Positions 9,355 through 18,617 of a stretch of 64,000 bases of DNA are shown piece after piece. The stretch's first letter is position 1; every line of letters begins with the position of its first letter. Origin of the DNA: Syntrophales bacterium (GTDB lineage Bacteria; Desulfobacterota; Syntrophia; Syntrophales; UBA2210); assembly GCA_023230565.1 (NCBI GenBank), contig JALNXD010000005.1, positions 1 through 64,000 on the forward strand, written 5' to 3'. The notes under the pieces were generated by a model. That model ran no database searches and had not been told where the DNA came from. It saw only the letters and a list, made by a program, of their open reading frames with translations. The position numbers were made by a program, and so were the translations under genes.

Positions 9355-9460
9355 GTATTTACATATTTACAAACGAAACGCTTTTTTATATATCACGTTT
9401 ATTCTCTTTTTGGAGAGATTTTTTGGCGACTAAATCAAAAGAAAACGGATTTAATGAAAA

Positions 9461-10468
9461 ATGCTTGTACTTGGAATAGAGTCATCATGCGATGAAACAG
9501 CGGCTTCTGTTGTATCTGACGGTGTTAAAATCCTGTCAAATGTAATCGCATCACAGGTCAATATTCACAGCCGCTATGGCGGGGTTGTACCTGAAGTGGC
9601 TTCACGCCATCATATAGAAGCCATCATCCCTGTAATAGGAGAGGCGCTCAAAGGTGCCGGCGTTTCCATCGGAGATATCGAAGGTATTGCTGTCACACGA
9701 GGCCCGGGGCTTATCGGATCGCTTCTCGTGGGAGTATCGGTTGCCAAATCTATTGCTTTTGCGCGTAACCTTCCGTGTGTCGGTGTCAATCATATTGCGG
9801 GGCATATTGGAGCTCTTTTTCTCATTGAAAATGTTCCTGCGTTTCCCTTTGTGAGTCTCGTAGTGTCCGGAGGCCATACACATATTTACAAAGTTGATAA
9901 TTACGACCGCTTCACGCTTCTCGGTCAGACGAGAGATGACGCAGCAGGAGAAGCCTTTGACAAAGCAGCCAAAATGATGAATCTTGGTTATCCCGGAGGA
10001 GTAATAATCGATACTATGGCAAAAAAGGGCGATCCGGGAAAAATTGATTTTCCGAGAGCTATGAAAAAAAGCACGGATTTCAGCTTCAGCGGATTGAAAA
10101 CAGCGCTCTTAAATTATCTGAAAACACTGAACCATTTTCCCGGGCAAGAGGATATTTGCGATATTGCTGCATCGTTTCAAGATGCAATTGTGGATGTGCT
10201 GGTGGAAAAAACTTTAAGGGCGGCGGAAGAATCGTGTATTTCAAGAGTAGCTCTGTCCGGTGGCGTAGCATCAAACACTCGATTGCGTAAGGTTTTCATG
10301 GAAGAATCTGCAAAAAAGGGAATTGAACTATTTATTCCGCCTCCTCTATTATGTACAGATAATGCAGCAATGATAGCCGCAATAGGCAGTCAGTATCTTG
10401 AAAAGGGCATATCGGATGCGCTGGATATGAATGCAGTATCTCGTTGGCCTCTCGGTTCAGGTAGATAA
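9461..10468 (+). CDS. tsaD: tRNA N6-adenosine threonylcarbamoyltransferase
   Basis: Places threonylcarbamoyl on A37 of ANN-decoding tRNAs, with TsaB and TsaE (not in this window). 335 residues, the standard length. The ASKHA-fold motifs are present: the ESSCDETAA start, the metal-binding H111 and H115 in NHIAGH, SGGHTHIY and LSGGVASNTRLR. It diverges from nadB over a 106-base interval and precedes rsmA. Confidence 0.97.
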   Translation: MLVLGIESSCDETAASVVSDGVKILSNVIASQVNIHSRYGGVVPEVASRHHIEAIIPVIGEALKGAGVSIGDIEGIAVTRGPGLIGSLLVGVSVAKSIAFARNLPCVGVNHIAGHIGALFLIENVPAFPFVSLVVSGGHTHIYKVDNYDRFTLLGQTRDDAAGEAFDKAAKMMNLGYPGGVIIDTMAKKGDPGKIDFPRAMKKSTDFSFSGLKTALLNYLKTLNHFPGQEDICDIAASFQDAIVDVLVEKTLRAAEESCISRVALSGGVASNTRLRKVFMEESAKKGIELFIPPPLLCTDNAAMIAAIGSQYLEKGISDALDMNAVSRWPLGSGR

Positions 10469-10586
10469 CCATACCTTTTATACTATATAATTGCACCAAT
10501 AATAAAAGACAGTGTTCTCATTGCAATGCAAGTCTTTTCATAGTGAAAATAGGCTATATCCAAACGGATTAATATTTAAGGTAAAT

Positions 10587-11447
10587 ATGGCTCCGACACC
10601 GAAAGAAATACTCAAAAAATACGGCATAAGACCATTAAAGCGATTCGGGCAGTCTTTTCTTATAGACCGCAGGATAATTGAACGGATAGCAGCCAGTACT
10701 GATATTGGACCGGATGATACTGTAATCGAAATAGGTGCGGGAGCGGGTATAATGACTGCCGTACTGGCAGAACAAGCTTCACGCGTGATTGCCCTGGAGA
10801 TCGATCCCCGAATGATAGAAGTACTGACAGAGGAATTGAAATTCTTTGATAATGTCACCATTTTGAACACAGATGTGCTTGACTGCGATTTTAAAGAAAT
10901 GACGAAGGGGAAACCTGCAAGGCAGGTTAAACTTATCGGCAATATTCCTTATAATATATCTTCACAAATACTGCTTCACTTGATCGAACATAGAAAGGCC
11001 TTATCAACGATCGTACTGATGTTCCAAAAGGAAATGGCGGACAGGATCATTGCGGCTCCAGGAACAAAAGAATACGGGATACTTTCGGTTTTAACTGCAA
11101 TGTATACTCAGAATACGAAAGTAGCTTCAGTGCCAGCGGATTGTTTCTATCCAAGGCCCCGGGTGTCATCGACGGTTTTAAAAATGAAAGTTCTAAAACA
11201 GCCTGCAATAATGGTGGATGATCCTCAAATGTTCCAATTACTTGTAAGAGCGGCTTTTTCAAAGAGAAGAAAAACACTTGAAAACAGTTTGAAAGACAAT
11301 CCGTTTCTGCGCTTTGAAAAAAAGGAAGTATACAGTCTGGCGGAGGTGGCAGGAATAGATCCAATCAGGAGAGGGGAAACCTTAACTGTTGAGGAGTTTG
11401 GAAAATTAGCCAATTCTCTTTATAGATTAAGACAGATACCTTCGTGA
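10587..11447 (+). CDS. rsmA: 16S rRNA dimethyladenosine transferase
   Basis: Dimethylates the two adjacent adenosines of 16S helix 45 (A1518/A1519 in E. coli). 286 residues from the ATG at 10587, which opens MAPTPKEILKKYG and is followed by the family hallmark KRFGQSFL. SAM motif I is EIGAGAGIMT and the catalytic NIPYNIS motif is present; FSKRRKTLENSL near the C-terminus binds rRNA. An ATG 25 codons upstream (10512) is in frame, but its extension is unlike any RsmA. A 41-residue ORF and a terminator follow directly. Confidence 0.97.
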   Translation: MAPTPKEILKKYGIRPLKRFGQSFLIDRRIIERIAASTDIGPDDTVIEIGAGAGIMTAVLAEQASRVIALEIDPRMIEVLTEELKFFDNVTILNTDVLDCDFKEMTKGKPARQVKLIGNIPYNISSQILLHLIEHRKALSTIVLMFQKEMADRIIAAPGTKEYGILSVLTAMYTQNTKVASVPADCFYPRPRVSSTVLKMKVLKQPAIMVDDPQMFQLLVRAAFSKRRKTLENSLKDNPFLRFEKKEVYSLAEVAGIDPIRRGETLTVEEFGKLANSLYRLRQIPS

Positions 11448-11492
11448 CATTTAAACCGATAATTACTTGCAGGCTTTAGGCTCTCATGTATT

Positions 11493-11618
11493 ATGAAATC
11501 AGTGATTCATAAAACTCTTGACAGCAGTCCATTTATCTGTTTAACAGATCGCGAAAAAACCGCTTGGATCCTTAAGAGGGACTGGGACGGCAGGCACGTG
11601 CTCGAAGTTGAAGACTGA
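11493..11618 (+). CDS. Small hypothetical protein, 41 residues
   Basis: Not recognised. A short frame begins with ATG 46 bases after rsmA and ends two bases before a strong terminator, so it fits as the last gene of a tsaD-rsmA unit. The product is soluble and mixed in charge: MKSVIHKTLDSS..., a LTDREKTAWILKRDW core with two tryptophans, and an acidic end VLEVED. The even spread of residues looks like a folded small protein, not random sequence. The SD is weak (AGGCT about ten bases ahead). It could be a regulatory peptide or a small partner protein; nothing in the sequence tells which. Confidence 0.5.
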   Translation: MKSVIHKTLDSSPFICLTDREKTAWILKRDWDGRHVLEVED

Positions 11619-11620
11619 CA

Positions 11621-11657
11621 AAGCCTTTCCGTCCTTCAGGCGGGAGGCTTTTTTTTT
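11621..11657 (+). terminator. Rho-independent terminator ahead of panC
   Basis: AAGCCT(T)TCCG pairs with CGGGAGGCTT over a short loop and is followed by nine T. It ends about 13 bases before the panC ATG, so panC depends on readthrough or on a start site inside the hairpin region; attenuation is possible. Confidence 0.8.
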
Positions 11658-11670
11658 GTGATAAAAGGAA

Positions 11671-12531
11671 ATGGAAATTTTTAAAAGCGCCAAAAAACTT
11701 CAGAGCCACTGTGAGTCGCTGAGACTTGGAGGAAAACGTATCTCTTTTGTGCCTACGATGGGCTATCTCCATGAGGGTCATTTGAATCTGATGCGAGAAG
11801 GCAAAAAATTCGGAGATTATCTCATAATAAGCATATTCGTAAATCCGGCTCAGTTCGGGCCACATGAAGATCTGGAAAAATATCCGAGGGATTTTGTCAG
11901 AGATGAGAAACTCGCTTCAACCGCAGGAGTGGATGCGATTTTTTATCCTGAAAACGAGGAGATGTATCCGCCGAATTACCAGACCTACGTAACGGTGGAA
12001 AAAGTGACACAAAATCTCTGCGGTCAGTCGAGACCGATACATTTCAGGGGTGTTGCAACAATTTGTGCAAAACTTTTCAATATCGTCAAGCCCCATACCG
12101 CGATATTTGGAAAGAAGGATTTTCAGCAGCTGGTGACGATACAGCGGATGGTAAACGACCTGAATATGGATCTTGCTGTTGTCGGTATCGATACGACAAG
12201 GGAAGACGACGGCCTTGCGATGAGTTCGCGAAATGCCTATCTGAAAAAAGACGAGCGCGAATCAGCGCTGAGTTTAAGCCGGTCTCTTATAAAGGGAAAA
12301 GAAATGTATGATGCCGGTGAAAGGAATGCAGGGGTAATTATAAAGAAATTGACTGAATTCATTGCTTCCCATACCAGTACAAAAATCGATTATGTAAAAA
12401 TCTGTGATACTGAGAATTTGGAAGATATTGATATTTTAAGCAATAAATCCGTACTGGCATTAGCCGTGTGGGTGGGGTCAACTCGCCTGATAGATAATTA
12501 TGTTTTTGGCGAGCCCCTAAATATAAAGTAA
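11671..12531 (+). CDS. panC: Pantothenate synthetase
   Basis: Condenses pantoate and beta-alanine with ATP to give pantothenate. 286 residues. The HIGH-type nucleotide motif is in PTMGYLHEGHL, followed by SIFVNPAQFGP, the GQSRPIHFRGV pantoate-binding region, FGKKDFQQL and the MSSRNAYL loop (the KMSKS counterpart). AAAGGA lies four bases before the ATG. It is next to panD, which supplies the beta-alanine. Confidence 0.97.
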   Translation: MEIFKSAKKLQSHCESLRLGGKRISFVPTMGYLHEGHLNLMREGKKFGDYLIISIFVNPAQFGPHEDLEKYPRDFVRDEKLASTAGVDAIFYPENEEMYPPNYQTYVTVEKVTQNLCGQSRPIHFRGVATICAKLFNIVKPHTAIFGKKDFQQLVTIQRMVNDLNMDLAVVGIDTTREDDGLAMSSRNAYLKKDERESALSLSRSLIKGKEMYDAGERNAGVIIKKLTEFIASHTSTKIDYVKICDTENLEDIDILSNKSVLALAVWVGSTRLIDNYVFGEPLNIK

Positions 12532-12547
12532 AGGATGGGTATGAAAA

Positions 12548-12904
12548 ATGCAGCGGAGCATGCTAAAATCAAAACTTCATAGAGCAACCGTAACGGATGC
12601 GCAATTACATTATGAGGGTAGCGTCACTATCGATTTGGATTTGATGGAAGCAGCCGATATTCTTCCATATGAAGAAGTGGACATTTATAATGTTTCAAAT
12701 GGGGAACGCTTTTCAACCTATGTGATCAAAGGAAAAAGAGGGTCGGGAGTAATTTGTCTGAACGGCGCTGCGGCGAGAAAAGCTGCAAAGGGAGATCTTG
12801 TTATAATTGCAAGCTATGTCATGGTTGATAACTCAGAGGCAAAAGACTGGTCTGTGAAATGTTTTTTACTTGATGAGCACAATAAGATAAAAAGAAGGGC
12901 TTAG
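12548..12904 (+). CDS. panD: Aspartate 1-decarboxylase proenzyme
   Basis: Pyruvoyl enzyme making beta-alanine from aspartate for pantothenate. 118 residues. Self-cleavage is expected between G24 and S25 in HYEGSVTID, S25 becoming the pyruvoyl group. The start at 12548 (MQRSMLKSKLHRA) lines up residue for residue with the N-terminus of the E. coli enzyme, where the scissile pair is also 24/25. It lies 16 bases after panC and before a terminator. Confidence 0.97.
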   Translation: MQRSMLKSKLHRATVTDAQLHYEGSVTIDLDLMEAADILPYEEVDIYNVSNGERFSTYVIKGKRGSGVICLNGAAARKAAKGDLVIIASYVMVDNSEAKDWSVKCFLLDEHNKIKRRA

Positions 12905-12939
12905 AGGGATATAGCGGGCTAACTAATTGCATCTAAACA

Positions 12940-12967
12940 GGGGTGACGGTTCAGTGCACCCCTTTTT
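12940..12967 (+). terminator. Rho-independent terminator after panD
   Basis: GGGGTG (12940-12945) pairs with CACCCC (12957-12962), followed by TTTTT. Confidence 0.85.
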
Positions 12968-13044
12968 CATTTATTGAAATACCGATTGATTTCTGATATG
13001 AAAGCACGCGCGTACGGGATAGCAATGTAATTGCCGGTATATTA

Positions 13045-13695
13045 ATGAAAAATAAAATCAAAAAAATATTCTTGACAGGGATAGTAGCGATTATTCCTAT
13101 TGGTGTTACGGTTTACATTCTCATTTTCCTTGTGAGAGTAATGGGAAAACTTGTAAAAGTAATTCCTCCCAAATTCCATCCCGACCAATTATTTCCATTC
13201 CATATTCCCGGTCTGGATGTTGTTATTACGATTATTTTAATTTTCTTGATTGGGCTTGTTACAAAAAGCTATATTGGAAATAAACTGGTAGAGTGGGGTG
13301 AATTCTTCCTGGGCAAAATCCCGGTTGTAAGAACTATTTATACAGGTGTGAAAACACTCGTGGAAGCTATATTTGGTGATAAAAGCCAAAGCTTCAAACG
13401 AGTTGTCATCATAGAGTATCCAAGAAAAGGTTTGTATTCGGTTGCATTTGTTACAGGAGTAAGTTCTGGTGAGATGCAGGAAAAAACGACTCAGCACTGC
13501 ATAAATATTTTTCTTCCAACAACTCCGAATCCTACGTCAGGATTTTACTTGATGGTGCCTGAGACTGATGTAATAGACCTCGATATGAGTGTAGATGAAG
13601 CATTCACTCTGATAATATCGGGAGGGGTCTTTACGCCTGAAAAATCGATGAGAGAAGAAAAGGCAAAGGAGATGATACATGCTGATAACATCTGA
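13045..13695 (+). CDS. DUF502 family membrane protein
   Basis: 216 residues with two membrane helices (about 8-30 and 52-75) and a soluble C-terminal part. The segments KIPVVRTIYTGVKTL, GDKSQSFKRVV and LPTTPNPTSGFY are the signatures of the DUF502 family, widespread in bacteria and of unknown function. Its last 17 bases overlap the start of metK, so it is the first gene of a DUF502-metK-ahcY operon. Whether it has anything to do with methionine or SAM cannot be told. Confidence 0.85.
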   Translation: MKNKIKKIFLTGIVAIIPIGVTVYILIFLVRVMGKLVKVIPPKFHPDQLFPFHIPGLDVVITIILIFLIGLVTKSYIGNKLVEWGEFFLGKIPVVRTIYTGVKTLVEAIFGDKSQSFKRVVIIEYPRKGLYSVAFVTGVSSGEMQEKTTQHCINIFLPTTPNPTSGFYLMVPETDVIDLDMSVDEAFTLIISGGVFTPEKSMREEKAKEMIHADNI

Positions 13696-14854
13696 AGCAG
13701 TAAAGGTAGGACATCCTGATATCGTTGCCGATACAATAGCTGCGCATATCATTGCAAAGATACTGGATGAAGAACACAAAGTCGGAATGGATGTAAACAC
13801 AATGCCTCATTGCGGACTCGAAGTATTTCTGGGGAAGGGATTTTGCATAGTAGGCGGTGAGGTATCAACAAGAGTTTATATCGACATAGAAAAGTCATTG
13901 CGCCAGACAGTGCTTTCAATCGGCTACAATGATGCTGCAGTTGGTCTTAACGGCCATTCCATGGGTGTCTTCAATGCCATCATTCCGCAATCCCCTAACA
14001 TTAATATGGGCACAAGGGCAGATCTCGGGAAATACAAGGAAATAGGAGCGGGAGACCAGGGAATCATGTATGGATTTGCCATTAATGAAACTCCTGAATT
14101 CATGCCTCTTCCTTTTGTTCTGGCGAATCGGATGATGAGGGCCTTTGAAGAATGTAATGATCCAATCTTTGCGCCGGATGGTAAAGGCCAAATTACCGTC
14201 GATTACGACGAAGAAGGAAAACCTGTGCGTGTAGCGAAGGTACTGATGTCCAATGCTATCGATTACAGGCATGTCGCAGAGAGCGGAGAAATAGAGAGCG
14301 CAGCACAAAAGATCGCCTTTGAGTGTCTCGCTGATTGGATAGACTCCAAGACTGAATTTATGTTCAATCCAACAGGGGAATGGCAAGCGGTTCATTCATG
14401 CAGTGCCGCCGATTCCGGAGTTACAGGACGGAAACTTGTCTGTCAGCTTTACGGTGCCTTCCCGGGTGCCCAGCTGGGAGGAGGCGCAATTGTCAATAAA
14501 ACACCGGAAAAAGTAGATTGTTCAGCCGTTTTCGGATCCCGTTATGCAGCAAAAAATATAGTTGCTGCGGGACTTGCCAGGAAGTGCTCCATTCAACTTG
14601 CATATGCAATTGGTATGGCGAAACCGATGTCTGTGTATGTGGACACGTTCGGAACCGGCATTATTCCCGATTGCAAAATTTCGGAAGCGGTAGAAAACGT
14701 TTTTGATTTTACACCGAAAGGAATGATTGAAAAATTCGATCTTCTCAATGGCGATATTTACCGCAAGATTGTAAAAAATCTGTTTCTTGCTGAAGATTTT
14801 GCATGGGAGAAAATCGATATGGTCGATGTGCTGAAAAGAGAGGCTGGTATATAA
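13679..14854 (+). CDS. metK: S-adenosylmethionine synthase, divergent
   Basis: Makes SAM from methionine and ATP. 391 residues; the three-domain MetK fold can be traced through TSEAVKVGHPDI, GAGDQGIMYG (residues 123-132), PDGKGQIT, NPTGEW, GVTGRK, LGGGAIVNK and AAKNIVAAGLA. Key residues kept: H12, D14, K169, D245, R251, K252, K274, K278 and D280. Departures: the HPDK lysine is isoleucine (I15), the arginine after the VD aspartate is cysteine (C281), the RHGGGAFSGKD loop has become QLGGGAIVNKT, and the SxQH segment is gone. It is thus a clearly divergent MetK, but not obviously dead. ahcY starts right at its stop codon, which supports a working SAM/SAH cycle. No other metK is in the window. 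Confidence 0.88.
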   Translation: MLITSEAVKVGHPDIVADTIAAHIIAKILDEEHKVGMDVNTMPHCGLEVFLGKGFCIVGGEVSTRVYIDIEKSLRQTVLSIGYNDAAVGLNGHSMGVFNAIIPQSPNINMGTRADLGKYKEIGAGDQGIMYGFAINETPEFMPLPFVLANRMMRAFEECNDPIFAPDGKGQITVDYDEEGKPVRVAKVLMSNAIDYRHVAESGEIESAAQKIAFECLADWIDSKTEFMFNPTGEWQAVHSCSAADSGVTGRKLVCQLYGAFPGAQLGGGAIVNKTPEKVDCSAVFGSRYAAKNIVAAGLARKCSIQLAYAIGMAKPMSVYVDTFGTGIIPDCKISEAVENVFDFTPKGMIEKFDLLNGDIYRKIVKNLFLAEDFAWEKIDMVDVLKREAGI

Positions 14855-16111
14855 ATGAACTATGATATCAAAGACATCGGCCTTGCTGAAAAAGGAAAAC
14901 TGAGCGTTGACTGGGCCAATAAAAGCATGCCCGTTTTGAACAGTATAAAAGAAAGATTTATTAAAGATAGACCTCTTGCCGGTGTGAGGCTGGGCGCCTG
15001 TCTTCATGTCACTACAGAAACGGCAAGTCTAATGGAGACTCTCAAGGCAGGCGGAGCTAAAATTGCATTATGTGCTTCAAATCCGTTGAGCACGCAGGAT
15101 TATGTTGCCGCCTATCTGGTTAAATACCATGAAATTCCAGTATTTGCGATACGAGGCGAAGACAGGGATACCTATTACAGCCACATAAATTCGGTTCTTT
15201 CGCTAAGGCCGAATATCACCATGGATGACGGTGCTGATCTCGTTTCCACTATCCATTCCGAACGTGAGGATTTGATAGAAGGGATTATAGGAGGTACCGA
15301 GGAAACAACAACAGGCGTAATCAGATTAAAGTCGATGGCAGCAAACGGCGTATTGAAGTTTCCCCTTATTGCGGTCAACGACGCCGATACGAAACATCTT
15401 TTTGACAACCGCTACGGGACGGGACAAAGCACAATCGACGGCATCATACGTGCGACCAATCGATTGATTGCAGGATCAGTGTTTGTGGTATGCGGGTACG
15501 GCTGGTGTTCAAGGGGATTGGCAATGCGGGCGAACGGAATGGGAGCTAATGTAATTGTAACTGAAGTAAATCCCCTGAGGGCACTTGAGGCGGTGATGGA
15601 CGGATTCCGTGTCATGCCTATAGCCGAGGCATCAAAAATTGGCGATTTTTTCTGCACGTTAACAGGCGATATCAATGTGATCAGAAAAGAACATTTTCTT
15701 GAGATGAAAGATGGTGCCATAGTCAGCAACTCAGGGCATTTTAATGTAGAGCTTGATTTAGAAAGCCTTTCCGGAATTGCCGAGTACAAGGGGCGGATCA
15801 GAGAGCATATTGATGCGTACAAGCTTTCAAATGGACGTTATATTTACATATTGGCCGAAGGAAGATTGATAAATCTGGCCGCTGCAGAAGGCCACCCCTC
15901 GAGCGTAATGGATATGAGTTTTGCAAACCAGGCTTTGTCGGCTGAATTTCTTGTAAAAAGAAATTCCGATTTAGAAAATACTGTCTACAGTGTTCCTCAA
16001 GATATTGACAAGGAAATAGCCCGTTTGAAGCTCGCATCTTTAGGCGTTCGCATTGACATCCTCACCCCGGAGCAGGAAAAATACCTGAGCTCCTGGCAAA
16101 TGGGAACCTAG
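14855..16111 (+). CDS. ahcY: Adenosylhomocysteinase
   Basis: NAD-dependent hydrolysis of S-adenosylhomocysteine to adenosine and homocysteine. 418 residues. CLHVTTETA holds the adenine-contacting glutamate, then NPLSTQD, DDGADL, GGTEETTTG and FDNRYGTGQS, and the NAD-binding GYGWCSRGLA. The C-terminus ends YLSSWQMGT without the longer KPDxYRY tail, as in the shorter thermophile/archaeal-type enzymes. Those include S-inosylhomocysteine hydrolases, so substrate choice (SAH or SIH) is not fully settled by sequence. It abuts metK with no spacer. Confidence 0.94.
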   Translation: MNYDIKDIGLAEKGKLSVDWANKSMPVLNSIKERFIKDRPLAGVRLGACLHVTTETASLMETLKAGGAKIALCASNPLSTQDYVAAYLVKYHEIPVFAIRGEDRDTYYSHINSVLSLRPNITMDDGADLVSTIHSEREDLIEGIIGGTEETTTGVIRLKSMAANGVLKFPLIAVNDADTKHLFDNRYGTGQSTIDGIIRATNRLIAGSVFVVCGYGWCSRGLAMRANGMGANVIVTEVNPLRALEAVMDGFRVMPIAEASKIGDFFCTLTGDINVIRKEHFLEMKDGAIVSNSGHFNVELDLESLSGIAEYKGRIREHIDAYKLSNGRYIYILAEGRLINLAAAEGHPSSVMDMSFANQALSAEFLVKRNSDLENTVYSVPQDIDKEIARLKLASLGVRIDILTPEQEKYLSSWQMGT

Positions 16112-16136
16112 GAAGGAAGAATAGAATAAATTTATC

Positions 16137-16163
16137 GGGGGATACGAACAGTATCCCCTTTTA
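16137..16163 (+). terminator. Rho-independent terminator after ahcY
   Basis: GGGGATAC pairs perfectly with GTATCCCC over a GAACA loop and is followed by TTTT. It lies between convergent ahcY and lptG. Confidence 0.85.
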
Positions 16164-16196
16164 CGTACGCCACATTCTCATGCCTGCGGTTTTGGG

Positions 16197-17279
16197 TCAG
16201 GTTCGTATTCGCATAAGCATTCCTATTGATAAAAGGCCAAAAATTATATTGGCAGCCCATGCGGAAAAAAATGGTGAAAGAGCGCCGGACCGCCCCAAAG
16301 AGATGCTGAATGCAAAAACAATCCAGTAGGAAAGGCCGATGATTACCCCAATCCCTATACTTTGAGCTATGCCTCCGCTTCTTTCCGATCTGCAGGAAAA
16401 ACATAGACCTAAAACCGCAAGAAATACACTCACAAGTGGAAAGGCTATTTTGCCATGCAAATCAGTAAGATAACGGGTAGCATCATACCCCTCTGCCTGA
16501 AGCTTTGCGATATATTCTTTAAGTTCTCCGAAACCCATTTCATCGGTATCTTTCTGCACGATCAGAAAATCTGCCGGTTTTTCCGGTATATCGATCACAG
16601 ATGATGTGATCTTATTGATTAAAGGGAAACCATCTTCCGGAAACGTGGTGATAAGAAGATTATGAAATATCCATTTCCCGTTTTTCCAATAAGCTTCTTT
16701 CGCGTCTATTCTTTTGACAAGATTCATATCATGATCTAGATAGCTTATTCGAATACCTCGCAAAATTCCTCTGACCGGATCGAATACTGCAATATTATAA
16801 ATAGCTTTTTTCCCACGATACCATATTTCGTTTTGAGTAAATGTTCCCAGCTGTTGACGCTTTTGTATCTCTATGAGTTTTATATGTTTTACTTTTTGAT
16901 TTGAATGAGGAGTTGCCAATTCACTTACGAGAAACGAAAAGAAGGCAATTCCGACAGATGCAGCGATTATCGATAAAGAAGACCGGTAGAGGCTGATTCC
17001 GTTTGCTTTCAATGCCGTCAATTCGCTGTTCTTCGAAAGAATACCGAATGTAACAAGAGAAGAAAGCAGGACGCTGATCGGTATCATTTGTGTAACAATA
17101 GTGGGAATGCTGAATATAAAATACGCTGCTATTTGCGAAAAAGTGGCTTTATTGCTTACAAACATCCGGATCCGCTCAAAAAAATCGACTATAAGATACA
17201 ATGCCGCAAGCGATATTATTATAAGGCAGAAAGTTCGCAAAAATTCTTTTAATATATAGCGGTCAATTACACTCATCAT
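16197..17279 (-). CDS. lptG: LPS export ABC transporter permease LptG
   Basis: YjgP/YjgQ-family inner-membrane permease that, with LptF and the LptB ATPase, extracts LPS and passes it to LptC/LptA. 360 residues: two N-terminal helices, a third near residue 95, a periplasmic beta-jellyroll domain (about 120-270) and three C-terminal helices. SELTALKANGISLY is the coupling-helix region that contacts LptB. The start overlaps the end of lptF by 17 bases. LptB, LptC and LptA are not in the window. Confidence 0.9.
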   Translation of the reverse strand: MMSVIDRYILKEFLRTFCLIIISLAALYLIVDFFERIRMFVSNKATFSQIAAYFIFSIPTIVTQMIPISVLLSSLVTFGILSKNSELTALKANGISLYRSSLSIIAASVGIAFFSFLVSELATPHSNQKVKHIKLIEIQKRQQLGTFTQNEIWYRGKKAIYNIAVFDPVRGILRGIRISYLDHDMNLVKRIDAKEAYWKNGKWIFHNLLITTFPEDGFPLINKITSSVIDIPEKPADFLIVQKDTDEMGFGELKEYIAKLQAEGYDATRYLTDLHGKIAFPLVSVFLAVLGLCFSCRSERSGGIAQSIGIGVIIGLSYWIVFAFSISLGRSGALSPFFSAWAANIIFGLLSIGMLMRIRT

Positions 17280-18474
17280 TTACGTTTTTACAGGTCTTCT
17301 TGCCGGATTCTTTTTGCGCTCTCCTGTGTGTGATCGCACTAAGGATTTCTAGCGGCAACACGCTACGTTCTTTGGCAGCTGTGGTTAACAAATATATGCC
17401 GATTGCTCCCATTGCAAGAGGGGGTAACCATATACCCAGAAAAACCGGTATCTTTCCAGTTTCACCCATGGCTTGCCCCCATAATTGAAGAGCATAATAG
17501 ATTATGACAATGACAAGCCCCACTATGAAACCGCGTGATTTGGCTGTTCTGTTTTTTACTAATGAAAGAGGAAGTGCAAGAAGACCGAAGACCAGACAAG
17601 ACAGCGGAAGAGTAAATTTTTTATGAAGTTCTATCCGGTACTCTCGTTTCTGTTTTTCATCGATATTAAGCCTTTTCGAATCCTGGAAGAGTTCTGTGAG
17701 TGTCATTTCTTTGCTGTCTTTTGGTTCTCCTTTTTTATTACCTTGAAACGTACTTGTCAAATTGAGGAATACATCATAGGAACTGAAATCCATTTTTTTA
17801 TAGGTTTTAAGATCAGTCCCCACCGTATGTGTGCTTCCATTTTCGAGACGAAGAATGACTCCAGCCAATTGTGGATCCGTTATAAGATAGCCGCGTTTTG
17901 CTACTATTGTTGTCGGCTCGGCAGATAAACGGTTATCGGAGATAAAAAGTCCTTCCATACGAGTTCCGTCAACCGGTATTTTATCCGCATACAGGATTAT
18001 GCCTTCAAAAGTATCATTGAATATCTTTTCCTTGATGCCGATTCCGGCGTTTTGTTTTGCCATATCGATGAGAAAAAATTTGGTTGCGCTGTTTCCCAGG
18101 GGCGCTAAATAGATTCCCGTTACAGCAGTTGCGACAAAAGCAGCTACCGAGAAGACTGCTACAGGAGGTATAAGCTGGTAAAGGCTTATGCCTGCGGATT
18201 TCATTACGAGAATTTCATTGTCTCTTGAAAGTCTTCCCAAGCTTATAAGTATTGCAATGAGAAGGGAAATGGGAATGGTAATTACAAAAAAAGAGGGCAT
18301 GAGAAACAGTATAAGCTGCGCAATAGTAAAAACGCCTACACCCTTGTTGACCACGAGGTCCATAAGCTGCAGGAGCCTGCCCATGAGAAGGACAAACGTA
18401 AGGATCAGGAGAATCAAAAAAAACGGATACAAAATTTCCCTGAAAATATATTTAGTTAATAAACGGTTTTTCAT
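17263..18474 (-). CDS. lptF: LPS export ABC transporter permease LptF
   Basis: Partner permease of LptG in the LPS transport complex. About 403 residues from the ATG at 18474 (MKNRLLTKYIFREIL), with the family features DNEILVMKSAGISLYQL (coupling helix), a periplasmic jellyroll and a C-terminal helix trio starting PLSCLVFGLLALPL. An in-frame ATG at 18507 adds eleven residues without an SD, so 18474 is preferred. It diverges from the PHP-lpxH genes. Confidence 0.9.
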   Translation of the reverse strand: MKNRLLTKYIFREILYPFFLILLILTFVLLMGRLLQLMDLVVNKGVGVFTIAQLILFLMPSFFVITIPISLLIAILISLGRLSRDNEILVMKSAGISLYQLIPPVAVFSVAAFVATAVTGIYLAPLGNSATKFFLIDMAKQNAGIGIKEKIFNDTFEGIILYADKIPVDGTRMEGLFISDNRLSAEPTTIVAKRGYLITDPQLAGVILRLENGSTHTVGTDLKTYKKMDFSSYDVFLNLTSTFQGNKKGEPKDSKEMTLTELFQDSKRLNIDEKQKREYRIELHKKFTLPLSCLVFGLLALPLSLVKNRTAKSRGFIVGLVIVIIYYALQLWGQAMGETGKIPVFLGIWLPPLAMGAIGIYLLTTAAKERSVLPLEILSAITHRRAQKESGKKTCKNVNDECN

Positions 18475-18617
18475 TGTCTCTGCGATAAATACTGTTTTAA
18501 AGTCCATTAGTATATAACAGCAATTTGCCCGAGGTTCAATGTTTCTTAATTTGACCTTTCATTCTAAATTTGCTAAATGCAGATGTTTCCAAAGTAAATA
18601 TCTGAGAGGTTTTGCCC

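Noticed and set aside
10512..10586. N-terminal extension of rsmA
   Set aside because: The 25 extra residues have no match to RsmA proteins, and the ATG at 10587 gives the usual N-terminus.
11518..11546. TTGACA as a promoter for panC
   Set aside because: The hexamer 17 bases later is TTAACA, a poor -10, and the site lies within the 41-codon frame.
13620..13680. Possible SAM riboswitch ahead of metK
   Set aside because: metK starts inside the end of the DUF502 gene, so there is no leader.
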